Of a stretch of 64,000 nucleotides of DNA, positions 25,462 through 34,215 are shown piece by piece. How positions within the stretch are numbered: the stretch's first letter is position 1; each line of letters opens with the position of its first letter. The notes under the pieces are model-generated. The model had not been told where the DNA came from and made no database searches. It saw only the letters and a program-made list of their open reading frames with translations. Origin of the DNA: Geminocystis sp. NIES-3708 (GTDB lineage Bacteria > Cyanobacteriota > Cyanobacteriia > Cyanobacteriales > Cyanobacteriaceae); NCBI RefSeq assembly GCF_001548095.1, contig NZ_AP014815.1, positions 1,177,656 through 1,241,655 of the forward strand, in the 5' to 3' direction. Both the position numbers and the translations under genes were made by a program.

Positions 25462-27192
25462 ATGAGTTATTTTATGGATAGACGTGCCTATGCTGAAACT
25501 TATGGCATTACGGTAGGCGATCGCCTTCGATTGGCGGATACAGAATTAATGATCGAAGTTGAGAGAGATTACACAGTTTACGGCGATGAAGTGAAATTCG
25601 GTGGCGGAAAGGTAATTCGGGATGGGATGGGGCAATCGGGCATTTCAAGGGCAGATGGTTCAGTAGATACGGTTATCACTAACGCTTTAATCCTAGATTG
25701 GTGGGGAATAATTAAAGCAGATGTGGGTATTAAAGACGGTAAAATTTTCAAAATTGGTAAAGCAGGAAACCCTGAAATTCAGCCCCAAGTGGATATTATC
25801 ATCGGTGCGGTAACAGAAGTTATCGCTGGAGAAGGAATGATTTTAACTGCCGGTGGTATTGATACCCATATCCATTTTATTTGCCCTCAACAAATTGAAA
25901 CCGCTCTTGCATCTGGAATTACAACTATGATTGGTGGTGGTACAGGACCAGCTACAGGCACAAATGCAACCACTTGCACCCCCGGAGAATGGCATATATA
26001 CAGAATGCTAGAATCTGCTGATGCTTTTGCTATGAATATCGGTTTTTTAGGCAAAGGTAATAGTAGCCAACCAGAGGGATTAATTGAACAAGTTAAAGCG
26101 GGTGTAATGGGGTTAAAATTACATGAGGATTGGGGTACAACTCCTTGGAGTATAGATACTTGTTTAAGTATAGCTGATGAATATGATGTACAAGTTGCTA
26201 TTCATACCGACACTCTAAATGAGGCGGGATTTGTGGAAGATACCATTAACGCTTTTAAAAACAGGGTGATTCATACTTATCATACGGAAGGGGCAGGAGG
26301 TGGTCACGCACCAGATATTATTAAGGTATGTGGGCAAATGAATGTTTTACCTTCTTCAACTAATCCTACTCGCCCTTATACCATGAATACCCTCGAAGAA
26401 CATCTCGATATGTTGATGGTATGTCATCATTTGGATAGAGGTATTCCTGAAGATGTCGCTTTTGCTGAGTCTCGCATTCGCCGTGAAACCATTGCTGCTG
26501 AAGATATTTTACATGATTTAGGGGCTTTTAGCATGATTGCCTCAGATTCTCAAGCTATGGGTAGAGTAGGAGAAACTATTATTCGCACTTGGCAAACCGC
26601 CCATAAAATGAAGGTACAAAGAGGACATTTGAACCCCCCTCAATCCTCCCTTATCAATGGAGGAGATATGAATGATAATTTTCGGGCGAAGCGTTATGTT
26701 GCTAAATATACTATTAACCCTGCTATTACTCATGGTATCGCTGATCATGTGGGTTCGATCGAGGAAGGTAAATTAGCCGATTTGGTGTTGTGGAAACCTG
26801 CTTTTTTTGGGGCAAAACCTGAGTTAGTCATCAAAGGTGGCATGATTGCCTATGCACAAATGGGAGATGCTAATGCTAGTATTCCGACACCGCAACCGAG
26901 ACACTCTCAACCGATGTTCGGTAGTTTTGGAGGTGCGATCGCATCTACATCTTTAACTTTTGTTTCTCAAGCATCTTTAGATTTAGATATTCGAGGAAAA
27001 TTAGGATTACATAAGCCAACGATTGCAGTAAAAAATACTCGTAATTTAAGTAAAGCAGATATGAAGTTAAATGATTATGCACCGAATATGGAAGTTGATC
27101 CTGAAACCTATGAAGTACGAGCAGATGGAGAACTTTTAACTTGCGAACCTGTTGATGTATTACCAATGGCACAACGTTATTTCTTGTTTTAA
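25462..27192 (+). CDS. ureC: Urease alpha subunit
   Basis: A 576-residue catalytic subunit of nickel urease, which hydrolyses urea to ammonia and carbamate. The nickel ligands and carbamylated Lys regions are intact: [47 protein letters not shown]. The flap segment [20 protein letters not shown] is also intact. Residues 389-403 ([15 protein letters not shown]) replace a shorter loop of about eight residues between KMKVQRG and NDNFRAKRY. The bases match a dispersed repeat, so this looks like an in-frame repeat insertion. No ureA, ureB or accessory genes are in the window. Confidence 0.97.
   Translation: MSYFMDRRAYAETYGITVGDRLRLADTELMIEVERDYTVYGDEVKFGGGKVIRDGMGQSGISRADGSVDTVITNALILDWWGIIKADVGIKDGKIFKIGKAGNPEIQPQVDIIIGAVTEVIAGEGMILTAGGIDTHIHFICPQQIETALASGITTMIGGGTGPATGTNATTCTPGEWHIYRMLESADAFAMNIGFLGKGNSSQPEGLIEQVKAGVMGLKLHEDWGTTPWSIDTCLSIADEYDVQVAIHTDTLNEAGFVEDTINAFKNRVIHTYHTEGAGGGHAPDIIKVCGQMNVLPSSTNPTRPYTMNTLEEHLDMLMVCHHLDRGIPEDVAFAESRIRRETIAAEDILHDLGAFSMIASDSQAMGRVGETIIRTWQTAHKMKVQRGHLNPPQSSLINGGDMNDNFRAKRYVAKYTINPAITHGIADHVGSIEEGKLADLVLWKPAFFGAKPELVIKGGMIAYAQMGDANASIPTPQPRHSQPMFGSFGGAIASTSLTFVSQASLDLDIRGKLGLHKPTIAVKNTRNLSKADMKLNDYAPNMEVDPETYEVRADGELLTCEPVDVLPMAQRYFLF
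26632..26667 (+). repeat. Palindromic repeat inserted in frame within ureC
   Basis: The bases AACCCCCCTCAATCCTCCC, then TTATCAAT and GGAGGAGAT, form a 6-bp stem (TCCTCC with GGAGGA) with a 9-base loop. They align with the minus-strand repeat at 2051-2085 (AACCCCCC-TAA-CCCCCC-TT-...-GGGGG). The match of both C-runs and the G-run, and the extra length relative to the family, support insertion of the same repeat family into the coding frame. Confidence 0.55.
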
Positions 27193-27522
27193 GGCAGGAC
27201 GCATTTGAGTTTACAGGTGAGGGTAGGAAATGGGCAATAGTTAAAGAGTTTTAAAAATTTTTACTGATTTTAAAAAATGCAAGTAAAATGCGTTTTAGCT
27301 TAAGTTAACCTAAGTTCGATGTCAGAAACTTTGAAAAATAAAGATTTAAAACTAATGAAATACCAAATTTTAGCCCCTGAAAAAAATTAAATTTGATAAA
27401 TAAGTGTCAAAATCAATTTTAATAATGTTTGAATTAATTCTCTCCTAGTCATCTCCTCCGCCAGTCTCCTAGTCTCATCTTCGCCAACAAATTTATAGAA
27501 AACTAAGGTAAGTTAATATCTA
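27193..27522. other. Intergenic region between convergent ureC and kinase gene
   Basis: These 330 bp lie between two converging genes. A pyrimidine-rich stretch with repeated TCTCCTAGTC words occurs near 27438-27475. No gene, hairpin terminator or promoter was recognised. Confidence 0.5.
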
Positions 27523-29376
27523 TTACCATACCGAGCCGGGGGCAGATATGGGTATTTTTTGAGTTGTGGGGGGATTTTTTTTAGGTGTATAATTAGATGG
27601 ATTTTTATTCAGATTTTTATTGTTATTATTTGTAGCTTTTGACGTTTTTTTAGATCTATTTTGAGTCTTTTGAGGTGCAGTATATTTTACAACAGGGGAA
27701 GAAGGTGATGTATATGTTCTTAATTGCACTTTTTCTTTTGCAATTCTATCAGCTTTAGCTTTAGCTTGAGCCTGTAAATTTTGAATATTTTGATTTATTT
27801 TAGCAATATTTTCTTCTGTTTCAGTAATTTTATTACTTACTTGAGAACTTATTAAGAGATTAGAGTTAAATTCATTTAATTTTACGTTTATTTGTTCCCA
27901 TTCTAATTTTAAATTTCGATTTTTTTTAATAGTATTAGCTGTTGAAGTTTTTTCTTTTAAGTTATCCATGTTTTTGACTAATTCTTGAAACTCTAAATTA
28001 GTTTGATTTTCTGTTTGAATTTTTTTATCAATTACAGTTAATTTATCTTGATATATTTTTAATTCTTGCTGTGCTTGATCATAAACTTTAACATCATTAG
28101 GAATATTTTTAAAATCTTTAATTATTTCTTGCATATCTTGTTGCTGTAATGTTAAATCTTCTATCTTTTTAATATTTTTTTCACGAGTCATAACTTCTTT
28201 TCCATCGACTAAAATATCATTAAAAATTTCTTGATATTGTTTATCTCTAGCACAGTTATCTAATCTTTTACAAATAGCATTGATATGGGGTGCTTGTAAA
28301 ACTAAAGTGATGATAGTTAAACTAAAGACTATTATTCCAGATAAAAGTATAAAATTTTTAAAAGATTTTTCTTCTGTATTTTTAAAAGTATTTTTCTCTA
28401 TTTTTTGCTCAAGATTTTCATGAATAACTGTATTGTCATTTTCAGTCTTAGTTATATTTTGTAATGGTATAATAAGATGAGTTTTCTCATTATCTAGTGT
28501 AGAATAATTATCAATACTTGTCTTATTCATCTTTTCCAAATCTGCTAAAACATCCATCGCTGAATTATATCTATCTTGAGGATATTCTTCTAGCATTTTT
28601 TCTAAAATTAATCTCAATTCTTCACTAAAATTAACATACTCTATCCAAGATTTTTTTCGACTAAAACTATTAAATAATATTTCTGGCTCTTTTCCTGTTA
28701 ATAAGACTAAAGCTGTTGCACCTAAAGCATAAATATCACTATTTTGATAACATTCTCCTGTGGTTAATTGTTCTGGAGCAGAATAGCCTCTTTTACCAAT
28801 TATTGTACCTTTTTTTTCTTTATAACCATGATTAATAATCTCTGTCATTTTTTCTTTAACACCGCCAAAATCTATCAAAACAGGTTTATTAATTTCAGTA
28901 GAATAAATAATATTATCAGGAGATATATCTCGATGAATAATTCTATTGTGATGTATATAATCTAATACTATAAGTAGATCTTTTAAAAATAAGACAATTT
29001 CTGATTCTGAAAATAATTTTTGTTCTATTTTTTTTGTATAAAGTAATTGCCAATAGTTATCTCCTTTAATGTATTCTTGTACAATAAAAAAATTATTATT
29101 TTCTTGAAACCAATCTAAAAATCTAGGTATTTGAGGATGCTTTAATTTTGATAAAATAGATGCTTCTTGATTAAATAAATTTAAAGATTTCTGATTAAAT
29201 TCTGTCTTAATATTATCATTCGGTAAAAATTCTTTTAATAAGTATTGTTGAAAATTTTCTTGAATATTTTCTATTAAATAGGTTCTACTAAAACCGCCTT
29301 TCCCTAATTCTTTAATAATTCGATATTTATTTATTAAAATTGTGCCGTTAGATAAAGAAAGATTCATATAGATCAT
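27523..29376 (-). CDS. Transmembrane Ser/Thr protein kinase with C-terminal Trp tail
   Basis: A 617-residue kinase. The N-terminal catalytic domain has the G-loop GKGGFS (25-30), Lys48, Glu71, HRD at 148-150, Asn155, DFG at 169-171 and APE near 200, so it should be active. A single membrane helix lies at ~342-360, followed by a Cys-containing extracytoplasmic part (residues ~369-375) and a coiled coil (~395-540). The tail is basic and Pro/Asn-rich and ends SAPGSVW. The protein ends in Gly-x-x-Trp like two neighbours. It is the last gene of a minus-strand run of secreted peptidases, 28 bp after a DUF4344 protein. Phosphotargets are unknown. Confidence 0.92.
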   Translation of the reverse strand: MIYMNLSLSNGTILINKYRIIKELGKGGFSRTYLIENIQENFQQYLLKEFLPNDNIKTEFNQKSLNLFNQEASILSKLKHPQIPRFLDWFQENNNFFIVQEYIKGDNYWQLLYTKKIEQKLFSESEIVLFLKDLLIVLDYIHHNRIIHRDISPDNIIYSTEINKPVLIDFGGVKEKMTEIINHGYKEKKGTIIGKRGYSAPEQLTTGECYQNSDIYALGATALVLLTGKEPEILFNSFSRKKSWIEYVNFSEELRLILEKMLEEYPQDRYNSAMDVLADLEKMNKTSIDNYSTLDNEKTHLIIPLQNITKTENDNTVIHENLEQKIEKNTFKNTEEKSFKNFILLSGIIVFSLTIITLVLQAPHINAICKRLDNCARDKQYQEIFNDILVDGKEVMTREKNIKKIEDLTLQQQDMQEIIKDFKNIPNDVKVYDQAQQELKIYQDKLTVIDKKIQTENQTNLEFQELVKNMDNLKEKTSTANTIKKNRNLKLEWEQINVKLNEFNSNLLISSQVSNKITETEENIAKINQNIQNLQAQAKAKADRIAKEKVQLRTYTSPSSPVVKYTAPQKTQNRSKKTSKATNNNNKNLNKNPSNYTPKKNPPTTQKIPISAPGSVW

Positions 29377-29404
29377 TAATAACTTTTTATTTAATTATAC
29401 TTAT

Positions 29405-30370
29405 TTACCAATAAATTCCTCGTTCAGATAAACCTCTAGGATTATTAGCAGGAGCAGGTGACATGGGATAATTATTTTTAATAGCATAATGAGGTAATAA
29501 TAATCGATTCCAACTTTCATTTTTTTTGACAAATTCCTGTTGACATTTTGCCGCTCTAATTTTTAAGTGATCTTCTGATGCAATATCTTCTTCATCCAAT
29601 AAATTAAACTTTTCTATAAATATTTTTTCATATTTTTCAGGATCACTACCATAAACAAAACATACTAAATTAAATAGTCTTTTATCATGAGGAGTATGTT
29701 CATCCCAACTGGGACTTTTTTCGCTTATTTTGTATAATAGTTCATAGTATTCTGAAGAATCTAAAATTACTTCTCCCGCAAAATTTTGATCATGATTTCG
29801 ATATAACATAACAGAGGCAAATTCATCGACAGTATCTTCTTCTTGCCCTACAGCATTTAGTGGTAGAATATCAATTAAAGCGTGTCCTAATTCATGATAA
29901 AAGGCAAAAATTGTTTCGTTAAGGGATTTTTCCATTGCTTTTTCTATAGGATATTGAGCATTTTCATGAAAAAGAACTAAATCATAAGCTGTATTTTCAT
30001 AACAAATAATAATTTCTTTTTTTTCAGCATTCCAATAAGCATTAGGATCTCCACAATCTTGAAAAACAATAGCTATATTATCTCTCATAATTAATCCTGA
30101 ATTATTTAAGTAATCAGTGATTTGATTAAAAATTTTACTTTCAACCAAAATTTGTCTTATTTCTTCATAAGAATTAGTAGGTTCATATTTTAAGATAAAT
30201 TTACCAATTCCTTGATTATTTTTAGGAAAGTTTTGCTTAGTATAACTTTGTATTGGTTTAGCAAAAACATTTTTATTATTTTTAAAAAAGATAAAATTTG
30301 AGGAAAATAAAATAGTAAAGAGGAAAGAAATGATAAGTTTAAAATATGAACTTTTATTTATTTTATTCAT
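29405..30370 (-). CDS. DUF4344 zinc metallopeptidase, exported
   Basis: A 321-residue protein with an N-terminal hydrophobic signal (residues ~10-30). The zinc motif HELGH (His159, Glu160, His163) is in FYHELGHALIDILP, with EDTVDEFASVMLY about 15 residues on as the likely third ligand region. These fit the DUF4344 metallopeptidase family. Two Cys pairs (FQDCGD, IICYEN) could form disulfides. It ends SERGIYW, sharing a C-terminal Gly-x-x-Trp with the kinase and COP23 proteins next to it. It begins 11 bp after the trypsin-like gene, in one operon-like run. Confidence 0.85.
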   Translation of the reverse strand: MNKINKSSYFKLIISFLFTILFSSNFIFFKNNKNVFAKPIQSYTKQNFPKNNQGIGKFILKYEPTNSYEEIRQILVESKIFNQITDYLNNSGLIMRDNIAIVFQDCGDPNAYWNAEKKEIIICYENTAYDLVLFHENAQYPIEKAMEKSLNETIFAFYHELGHALIDILPLNAVGQEEDTVDEFASVMLYRNHDQNFAGEVILDSSEYYELLYKISEKSPSWDEHTPHDKRLFNLVCFVYGSDPEKYEKIFIEKFNLLDEEDIASEDHLKIRAAKCQQEFVKKNESWNRLLLPHYAIKNNYPMSPAPANNPRGLSERGIYW

Positions 30371-30381
30371 GGTATTAAATA

Positions 30382-31239
30382 TTACTTAAAATTAGTTAAA
30401 TCATGATTACTTTGTTTATTAAACTTTGGGGCAAGGCGTAAAAAAGTTTTAATGGGAATTGCCCAACTAGATTGACTCATTTCTTCTTTTTGTTGTGGAG
30501 ATGCAATACTACCATTCTCAAATATATAAGGGTTTCCCCACGCTGGATATTTATGTCTTCCATTAATACCAATAATTTCTTTTTTACTATTAAATAAAGG
30601 ACCTCCACTCATGCCTTTTTGAATATCATTACTATAACCAATTTGATATCCTCCTCTAAAAGATAAATCACTAATAGAATTAATTCGCCCACGAGTAAAA
30701 GTAAAATTATTATTAGTCAAATTATCAGGTTTATAAGGAAAACCCGCCGCATAAACAACTTCATCGATGACTGGAATCGATAATTCTGAGAATGAAGCTA
30801 TTTCATAATTATTTTGACTTTGAAATTCTAGTACTCCTAAATCATAATTTTGAAAATTAAATTCTTTAACAATTTTTGCTTGATAAGTTTCACCATCAAA
30901 GGTGATTATTTTATAAGATTGATTTTGATTACCAAACAATAAAACATGATCATTGGTTAATACTTGATAACTATTATTATTTTTATTAATTAAAATACCT
31001 GAGCCTGAATTTTCACCTGACAATACTTTAACAGTAACTTTTTTGGCGTAGATTTCTATTTCTTCTTCTTTTGATGTTATATTAAAATTTTCCCTTTGCT
31101 GTAAGCTAGATGGATAGATCGGTACTTCTTTGCATTCAATTCTGGTTTCAACGCTTTTAACGGGGAGAATATATTGAGTAAAAATACCTCCAAAAAAGCA
31201 AGTTATACCAAATAAGCTCATAGCTAAAATTTTATTCAT
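30382..31239 (-). CDS. Trypsin-like serine protease (S1 family), membrane-anchored or exported
   Basis: A 285-residue protein with an N-terminal hydrophobic segment (residues 3-25). The catalytic triad is visible in order: His in LTNDHVLLF, Asp in NYDLGVLEF and Ser in KGMSGGPLF. It is a compact chymotrypsin fold without a PDZ domain, unlike DegP/HtrA proteases. It is tightly linked (11 bp) to the DUF4344 gene. It could process partners outside the plasma membrane under kinase control; this is inference. The C-terminus ends LTNFK and does not carry the Gly-x-x-Trp tail. Confidence 0.9.
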   Translation of the reverse strand: MNKILAMSLFGITCFFGGIFTQYILPVKSVETRIECKEVPIYPSSLQQRENFNITSKEEEIEIYAKKVTVKVLSGENSGSGILINKNNNSYQVLTNDHVLLFGNQNQSYKIITFDGETYQAKIVKEFNFQNYDLGVLEFQSQNNYEIASFSELSIPVIDEVVYAAGFPYKPDNLTNNNFTFTRGRINSISDLSFRGGYQIGYSNDIQKGMSGGPLFNSKKEIIGINGRHKYPAWGNPYIFENGSIASPQQKEEMSQSSWAIPIKTFLRLAPKFNKQSNHDLTNFK

Positions 31240-31318
31240 AACATCGCTTTTTTTGAGACGAGAGCATTTTTTAGCAACAAAACTGATTTATTAAATATTA
31301 CTTATTACTTATTGTCAT

Positions 31319-31981
31319 TTACCATTTTATGCCCGGTGCAGAATTAGGTTGTTTTCCAGTATTTGAAGGAGCAACGATAGGTTGTTGATTTAACCCTGTA
31401 TTATCAATAGGTGAATTCTCGGAAAGATTTTTTGAAATTCTGGGGGCAGATTCAATATAACTGACTAAATTCAGTGCAACTGATCCTTTTTCAGTTTTGA
31501 CTAAATTACTTTGTTTTTTAAGGTTATTTTGACCTCCAGAAGAACCACTCAACTGCATAGAAGGACCACCCGCACCATCTCTAGTATTATCAATTTCTGC
31601 TAATACTTGGGCGGGATTTTGATCAGGACGCAAAGTTAAGAGAACATTATTACCAGAGCGATCGCAATCAGTTCCAGCACAAATAACATTATAGTTATTA
31701 ACTCGTCCAGCCACTAAATAACGGGGTTGAAAATTATTCATTCTCTGGGTAACTTCTAAACATCTTTGCATAGGAGTGTAAGGTCCTTGAAAATAATTAC
31801 TTTTCCATTTAAAAATTTCGACGATACCCCCTTGAGTTTCAACGTAGGTAGTAGGATAATTGTTATTATCTACAGAACATTCAAATTGAATAGATTGTGC
31901 TTGACTGGGAGAAGCAAATCCCAAAGAAGTACTAATTAGAACTCCTGAAATGATTGATAGATAGATTTTGTTCGTTGACAT
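31319..31981 (-). CDS. COP23 domain protein, secreted
   Basis: A 220-residue protein with a signal peptide (to about ...SPSQAQS). The domain at ~residues 30-135 begins with a Cys-containing strand (FECSVDNNNYPTTYVE), has FKWKSNYF and TPMQRCLEVTQRMN, then LVAGRVNNYNVICAG. This matches the cyanobacterial COP23 family, named for a circadian-oscillating protein in Cyanothece. Four Cys suggest two disulfides. The remainder is Ser/Asn/Gln/Pro-rich, ending NSAPGIKW, nearly the same as the kinase end (SAPGSVW). It is 79 bp upstream of the trypsin-like gene. Confidence 0.82.
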   Translation of the reverse strand: MSTNKIYLSIISGVLISTSLGFASPSQAQSIQFECSVDNNNYPTTYVETQGGIVEIFKWKSNYFQGPYTPMQRCLEVTQRMNNFQPRYLVAGRVNNYNVICAGTDCDRSGNNVLLTLRPDQNPAQVLAEIDNTRDGAGGPSMQLSGSSGGQNNLKKQSNLVKTEKGSVALNLVSYIESAPRISKNLSENSPIDNTGLNQQPIVAPSNTGKQPNSAPGIKW

Positions 31982-32019
31982 AATTTTAATTTGGAAAATT
32001 TAGATAGTAATGTTAATGA

Positions 32020-33060
32020 TTAATTGAGATAACGATTTAAGTCATCTTGAGTTGTCCCAGTTATAGGGAATACTTTTAAGCCAGATAAAGTTCCCCCCCC
32101 TTCTCGTTGATAATTAAAAATCTCATATCTTAAAGGAGTTGGTTTTGCCGTCAGAGAAGTTTTACCTTTTGCTTTTAAAGTTTCTGGGGGATTTTTTGCC
32201 ATTAAAGCATTTATCTGTTGAGTGCGTTTTTCAGGAGCAGGATGGCTACTACCTTCTGATTGTGCTCCGGGCATTCTTCCTAAAACATCCATTACTGCAA
32301 TACAACCATTAGGATCAAATCCAGCCGTTACACTGTAAATATAACCCGTTTCGTCAGCCTCCAATTCTTGAGATTGACTGATTTCCATTAAACGCTTATT
32401 ATAATTAATCTCCGCTTCTTGTTCAATTTTGGCTTTAATGGCTTCAATATTTTTGGCTTTTTGTTGACTTGCACCACCAAATAATGCACCCCCCAATTGA
32501 AGTAATCCTCCCCCAATACCGCCAACTTGTTGACCAACGGTAGCGATACCAGTACCTACACCAGCACCGATTAAAGCCTGAGTTTGAGCATCTTGTTCCG
32601 CTATAATTTTATTTCTTTCCGCTTTTTCAATTTCTTCTTTTCTTGCTTGTTCTTGTTTTGCCGGACCGTAGCCTAAATGTTGTTTTACATGATGTCCCAT
32701 TTCATGGGCAATGGCACAAGCTAAAGCCGAAGCATTACCTTCTAATTGATCCATCAAACCTGCTTCAAAAGTTAGTAAGTTGGTATCAGAAGCGAAGGCA
32801 TTGACAGTATAGTTTGGAGTAACAACGATACGCCAAGGTTTATTATCTAAACCATTCGCTCTGGCAATTTTATCAACGATGGCATAAACGACAAAATAGT
32901 CTTTTGGTAATTCTTTTTGTGCTTTTTGTAACGGTGTTTCTGACACGGGGGGGGGAGTCGGTTTCGGCTTTGGTTTAGCGAAAGCCAACAATGGATTGAA
33001 TAATAGAGATACGAACAATAAACTACCAATCAAATTCCCTGATTTTCCTCTTTTGCTCAT
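32020..33060 (-). CDS. M48 family metallopeptidase, exported
   Basis: A 346-residue M48 (Ste24/HtpX/LoiP-like) protease with a signal peptide followed by a Lys-Pro-rich linker (KPKPKPTPPP). The zinc motif HEMGHH (His119, Glu120, His123) and a downstream ELEADETGYIYSVTAG Glu ligand are present. Between them is a Gly-rich helical insertion (residues ~165-200). Close relatives act in periplasmic and outer-membrane protein quality control. It lies 38 bp upstream of the COP23 gene in the same direction. The HPAPEKRTQQI segment near the end is also typical of the family. Confidence 0.93.
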   Translation of the reverse strand: MSKRGKSGNLIGSLLFVSLLFNPLLAFAKPKPKPTPPPVSETPLQKAQKELPKDYFVVYAIVDKIARANGLDNKPWRIVVTPNYTVNAFASDTNLLTFEAGLMDQLEGNASALACAIAHEMGHHVKQHLGYGPAKQEQARKEEIEKAERNKIIAEQDAQTQALIGAGVGTGIATVGQQVGGIGGGLLQLGGALFGGASQQKAKNIEAIKAKIEQEAEINYNKRLMEISQSQELEADETGYIYSVTAGFDPNGCIAVMDVLGRMPGAQSEGSSHPAPEKRTQQINALMAKNPPETLKAKGKTSLTAKPTPLRYEIFNYQREGGGTLSGLKVFPITGTTQDDLNRYLN

Positions 33061-33147
33061 GGTATTATTTATTTTTGATTAATCTTATTTAGGCACAATT
33101 ATAGCTCAAGGCAATAGAATTATGAATGTAACTAATTACAGAAACAA

Positions 33148-33690
33148 TTATTTTATGGATTGAGGAAACGGAATATTTTTCAGGCTACCCAAAACTCCCT
33201 CCAGTTTTTGATAAATTTCCATTAAGCGATCGCCATCAAGATGAACTTCGCTCGTGGGATAATTTTCAGTTATTTCCATAATACTAAGATCATTATTTTT
33301 CAATGCCGATGTAACCACCGCACCACGCAAAGATTCACGACTAGCTCTTTGACTCGGAGTAGTAATCACCTCAGAAAAACCATCTAAAATAACCCCTCCA
33401 AAAGGACTATTAAGAATTTGTGAGAGCATAACTCCATTGACGGGAATTTTACGGCAAAGAGTATTTTTGACATTATCAGGTTTTTGATTAGCTAACCTCA
33501 AAAAATAACTTAATGCCGAAGAAGTTTCTCCTGTTTCACAAAAAATACTGAAATCTGCCACAGGAATAGACTGTCGTAATATTCCATATTTAAGGACAAC
33601 AGTATCCGCCGCCATCGCCTTCGTTAAAGGATTCAAAATTAAAGTAATAGAAGTAGAAATAATCAAACAATAACGAGTTAAACAAAACAT
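33148..33690 (-). CDS. Stand-alone DUF1400 domain protein, exported
   Basis: A 180-residue protein from ATG 33690; an upstream TTG at 33723 is possible but less likely. A signal peptide ends near KAMAAD, followed by the DUF1400 pattern VVLKYGILRQSIPVADFSIF, then a series of helices (SALSYFLRLAN, SQILNSPFGGVILDGFSEVI). DUF1400 usually precedes an alpha/beta hydrolase domain in cyanobacterial proteins. No hydrolase follows here, and the gene stops at the end of the DUF1400 part. It is first in the minus-strand peptidase/kinase run, 87 bp before M48. Confidence 0.75.
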   Translation of the reverse strand: MFCLTRYCLIISTSITLILNPLTKAMAADTVVLKYGILRQSIPVADFSIFCETGETSSALSYFLRLANQKPDNVKNTLCRKIPVNGVMLSQILNSPFGGVILDGFSEVITTPSQRASRESLRGAVVTSALKNNDLSIMEITENYPTSEVHLDGDRLMEIYQKLEGVLGSLKNIPFPQSIK

Positions 33691-34215
33691 AGTTATGAAA
33701 AATAAAATTAATTCTAACGTCAATAATTAGACGCACACTAATTTTAAAAGTTCATAAATATCATTAACCATGTAGTATTGCTTTAATAACATAAAAGTTT
33801 TTTTGAGAATGTTAAATTATGTTACAAAAAAACAACTTTTATTTAATTAATACTAATAAGATCAAATATAATTTTAAAAGAGAATTTTTATTAATCTGAA
33901 ATTTACAAAAGTTGAAACCATAAATTGAGAATATATCAAAAAAAATTGATGTATTTTCCCCTAATCAGGACTGAAAATTATAAACTTAGTCAATAATTAA
34001 TAATATTAATAATTGATATATGTTTTATTGACAAATGTTAAAAATATAATAAAATTCAGTAAATATATGGAAAAATTTTCTTGTTCAGATTGACAAAGAT
34101 AAGGGAAAAAATTGAGATTATCTCTTTGTTTTCTTCGTATTTTTTCTTAACTTTATCAATTCTTAAAAATTTAACTTATTACAAATCACACTTATACTCA
34201 TAATAGGGAATTAAA
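33691..34215. other. Intergenic region upstream of the RTX surface protein
   Basis: These ~525 bp are very AT-rich and divergent between the DUF1400 and RTX genes. Apart from a candidate promoter at 34028-34055, no gene or hairpin was recognised. Confidence 0.5.
34028..34055 (+). promoter_or_regulatory. Candidate promoter of the RTX surface-protein gene
   Basis: A perfect TTGACA (34028-34033) and TAAAAT (34050-34055) are separated by 16 bases. This gives a leader of about 155 nt before the ATG at 34216. A second TTGACA at 34090 lacks a good -10. Confidence 0.45.

Noticed and set aside
34090-34118. A second TTGACA upstream of the RTX gene
   Set aside because: The -10 position reads TGAGAT, a poor match; the site at 34028 is better.
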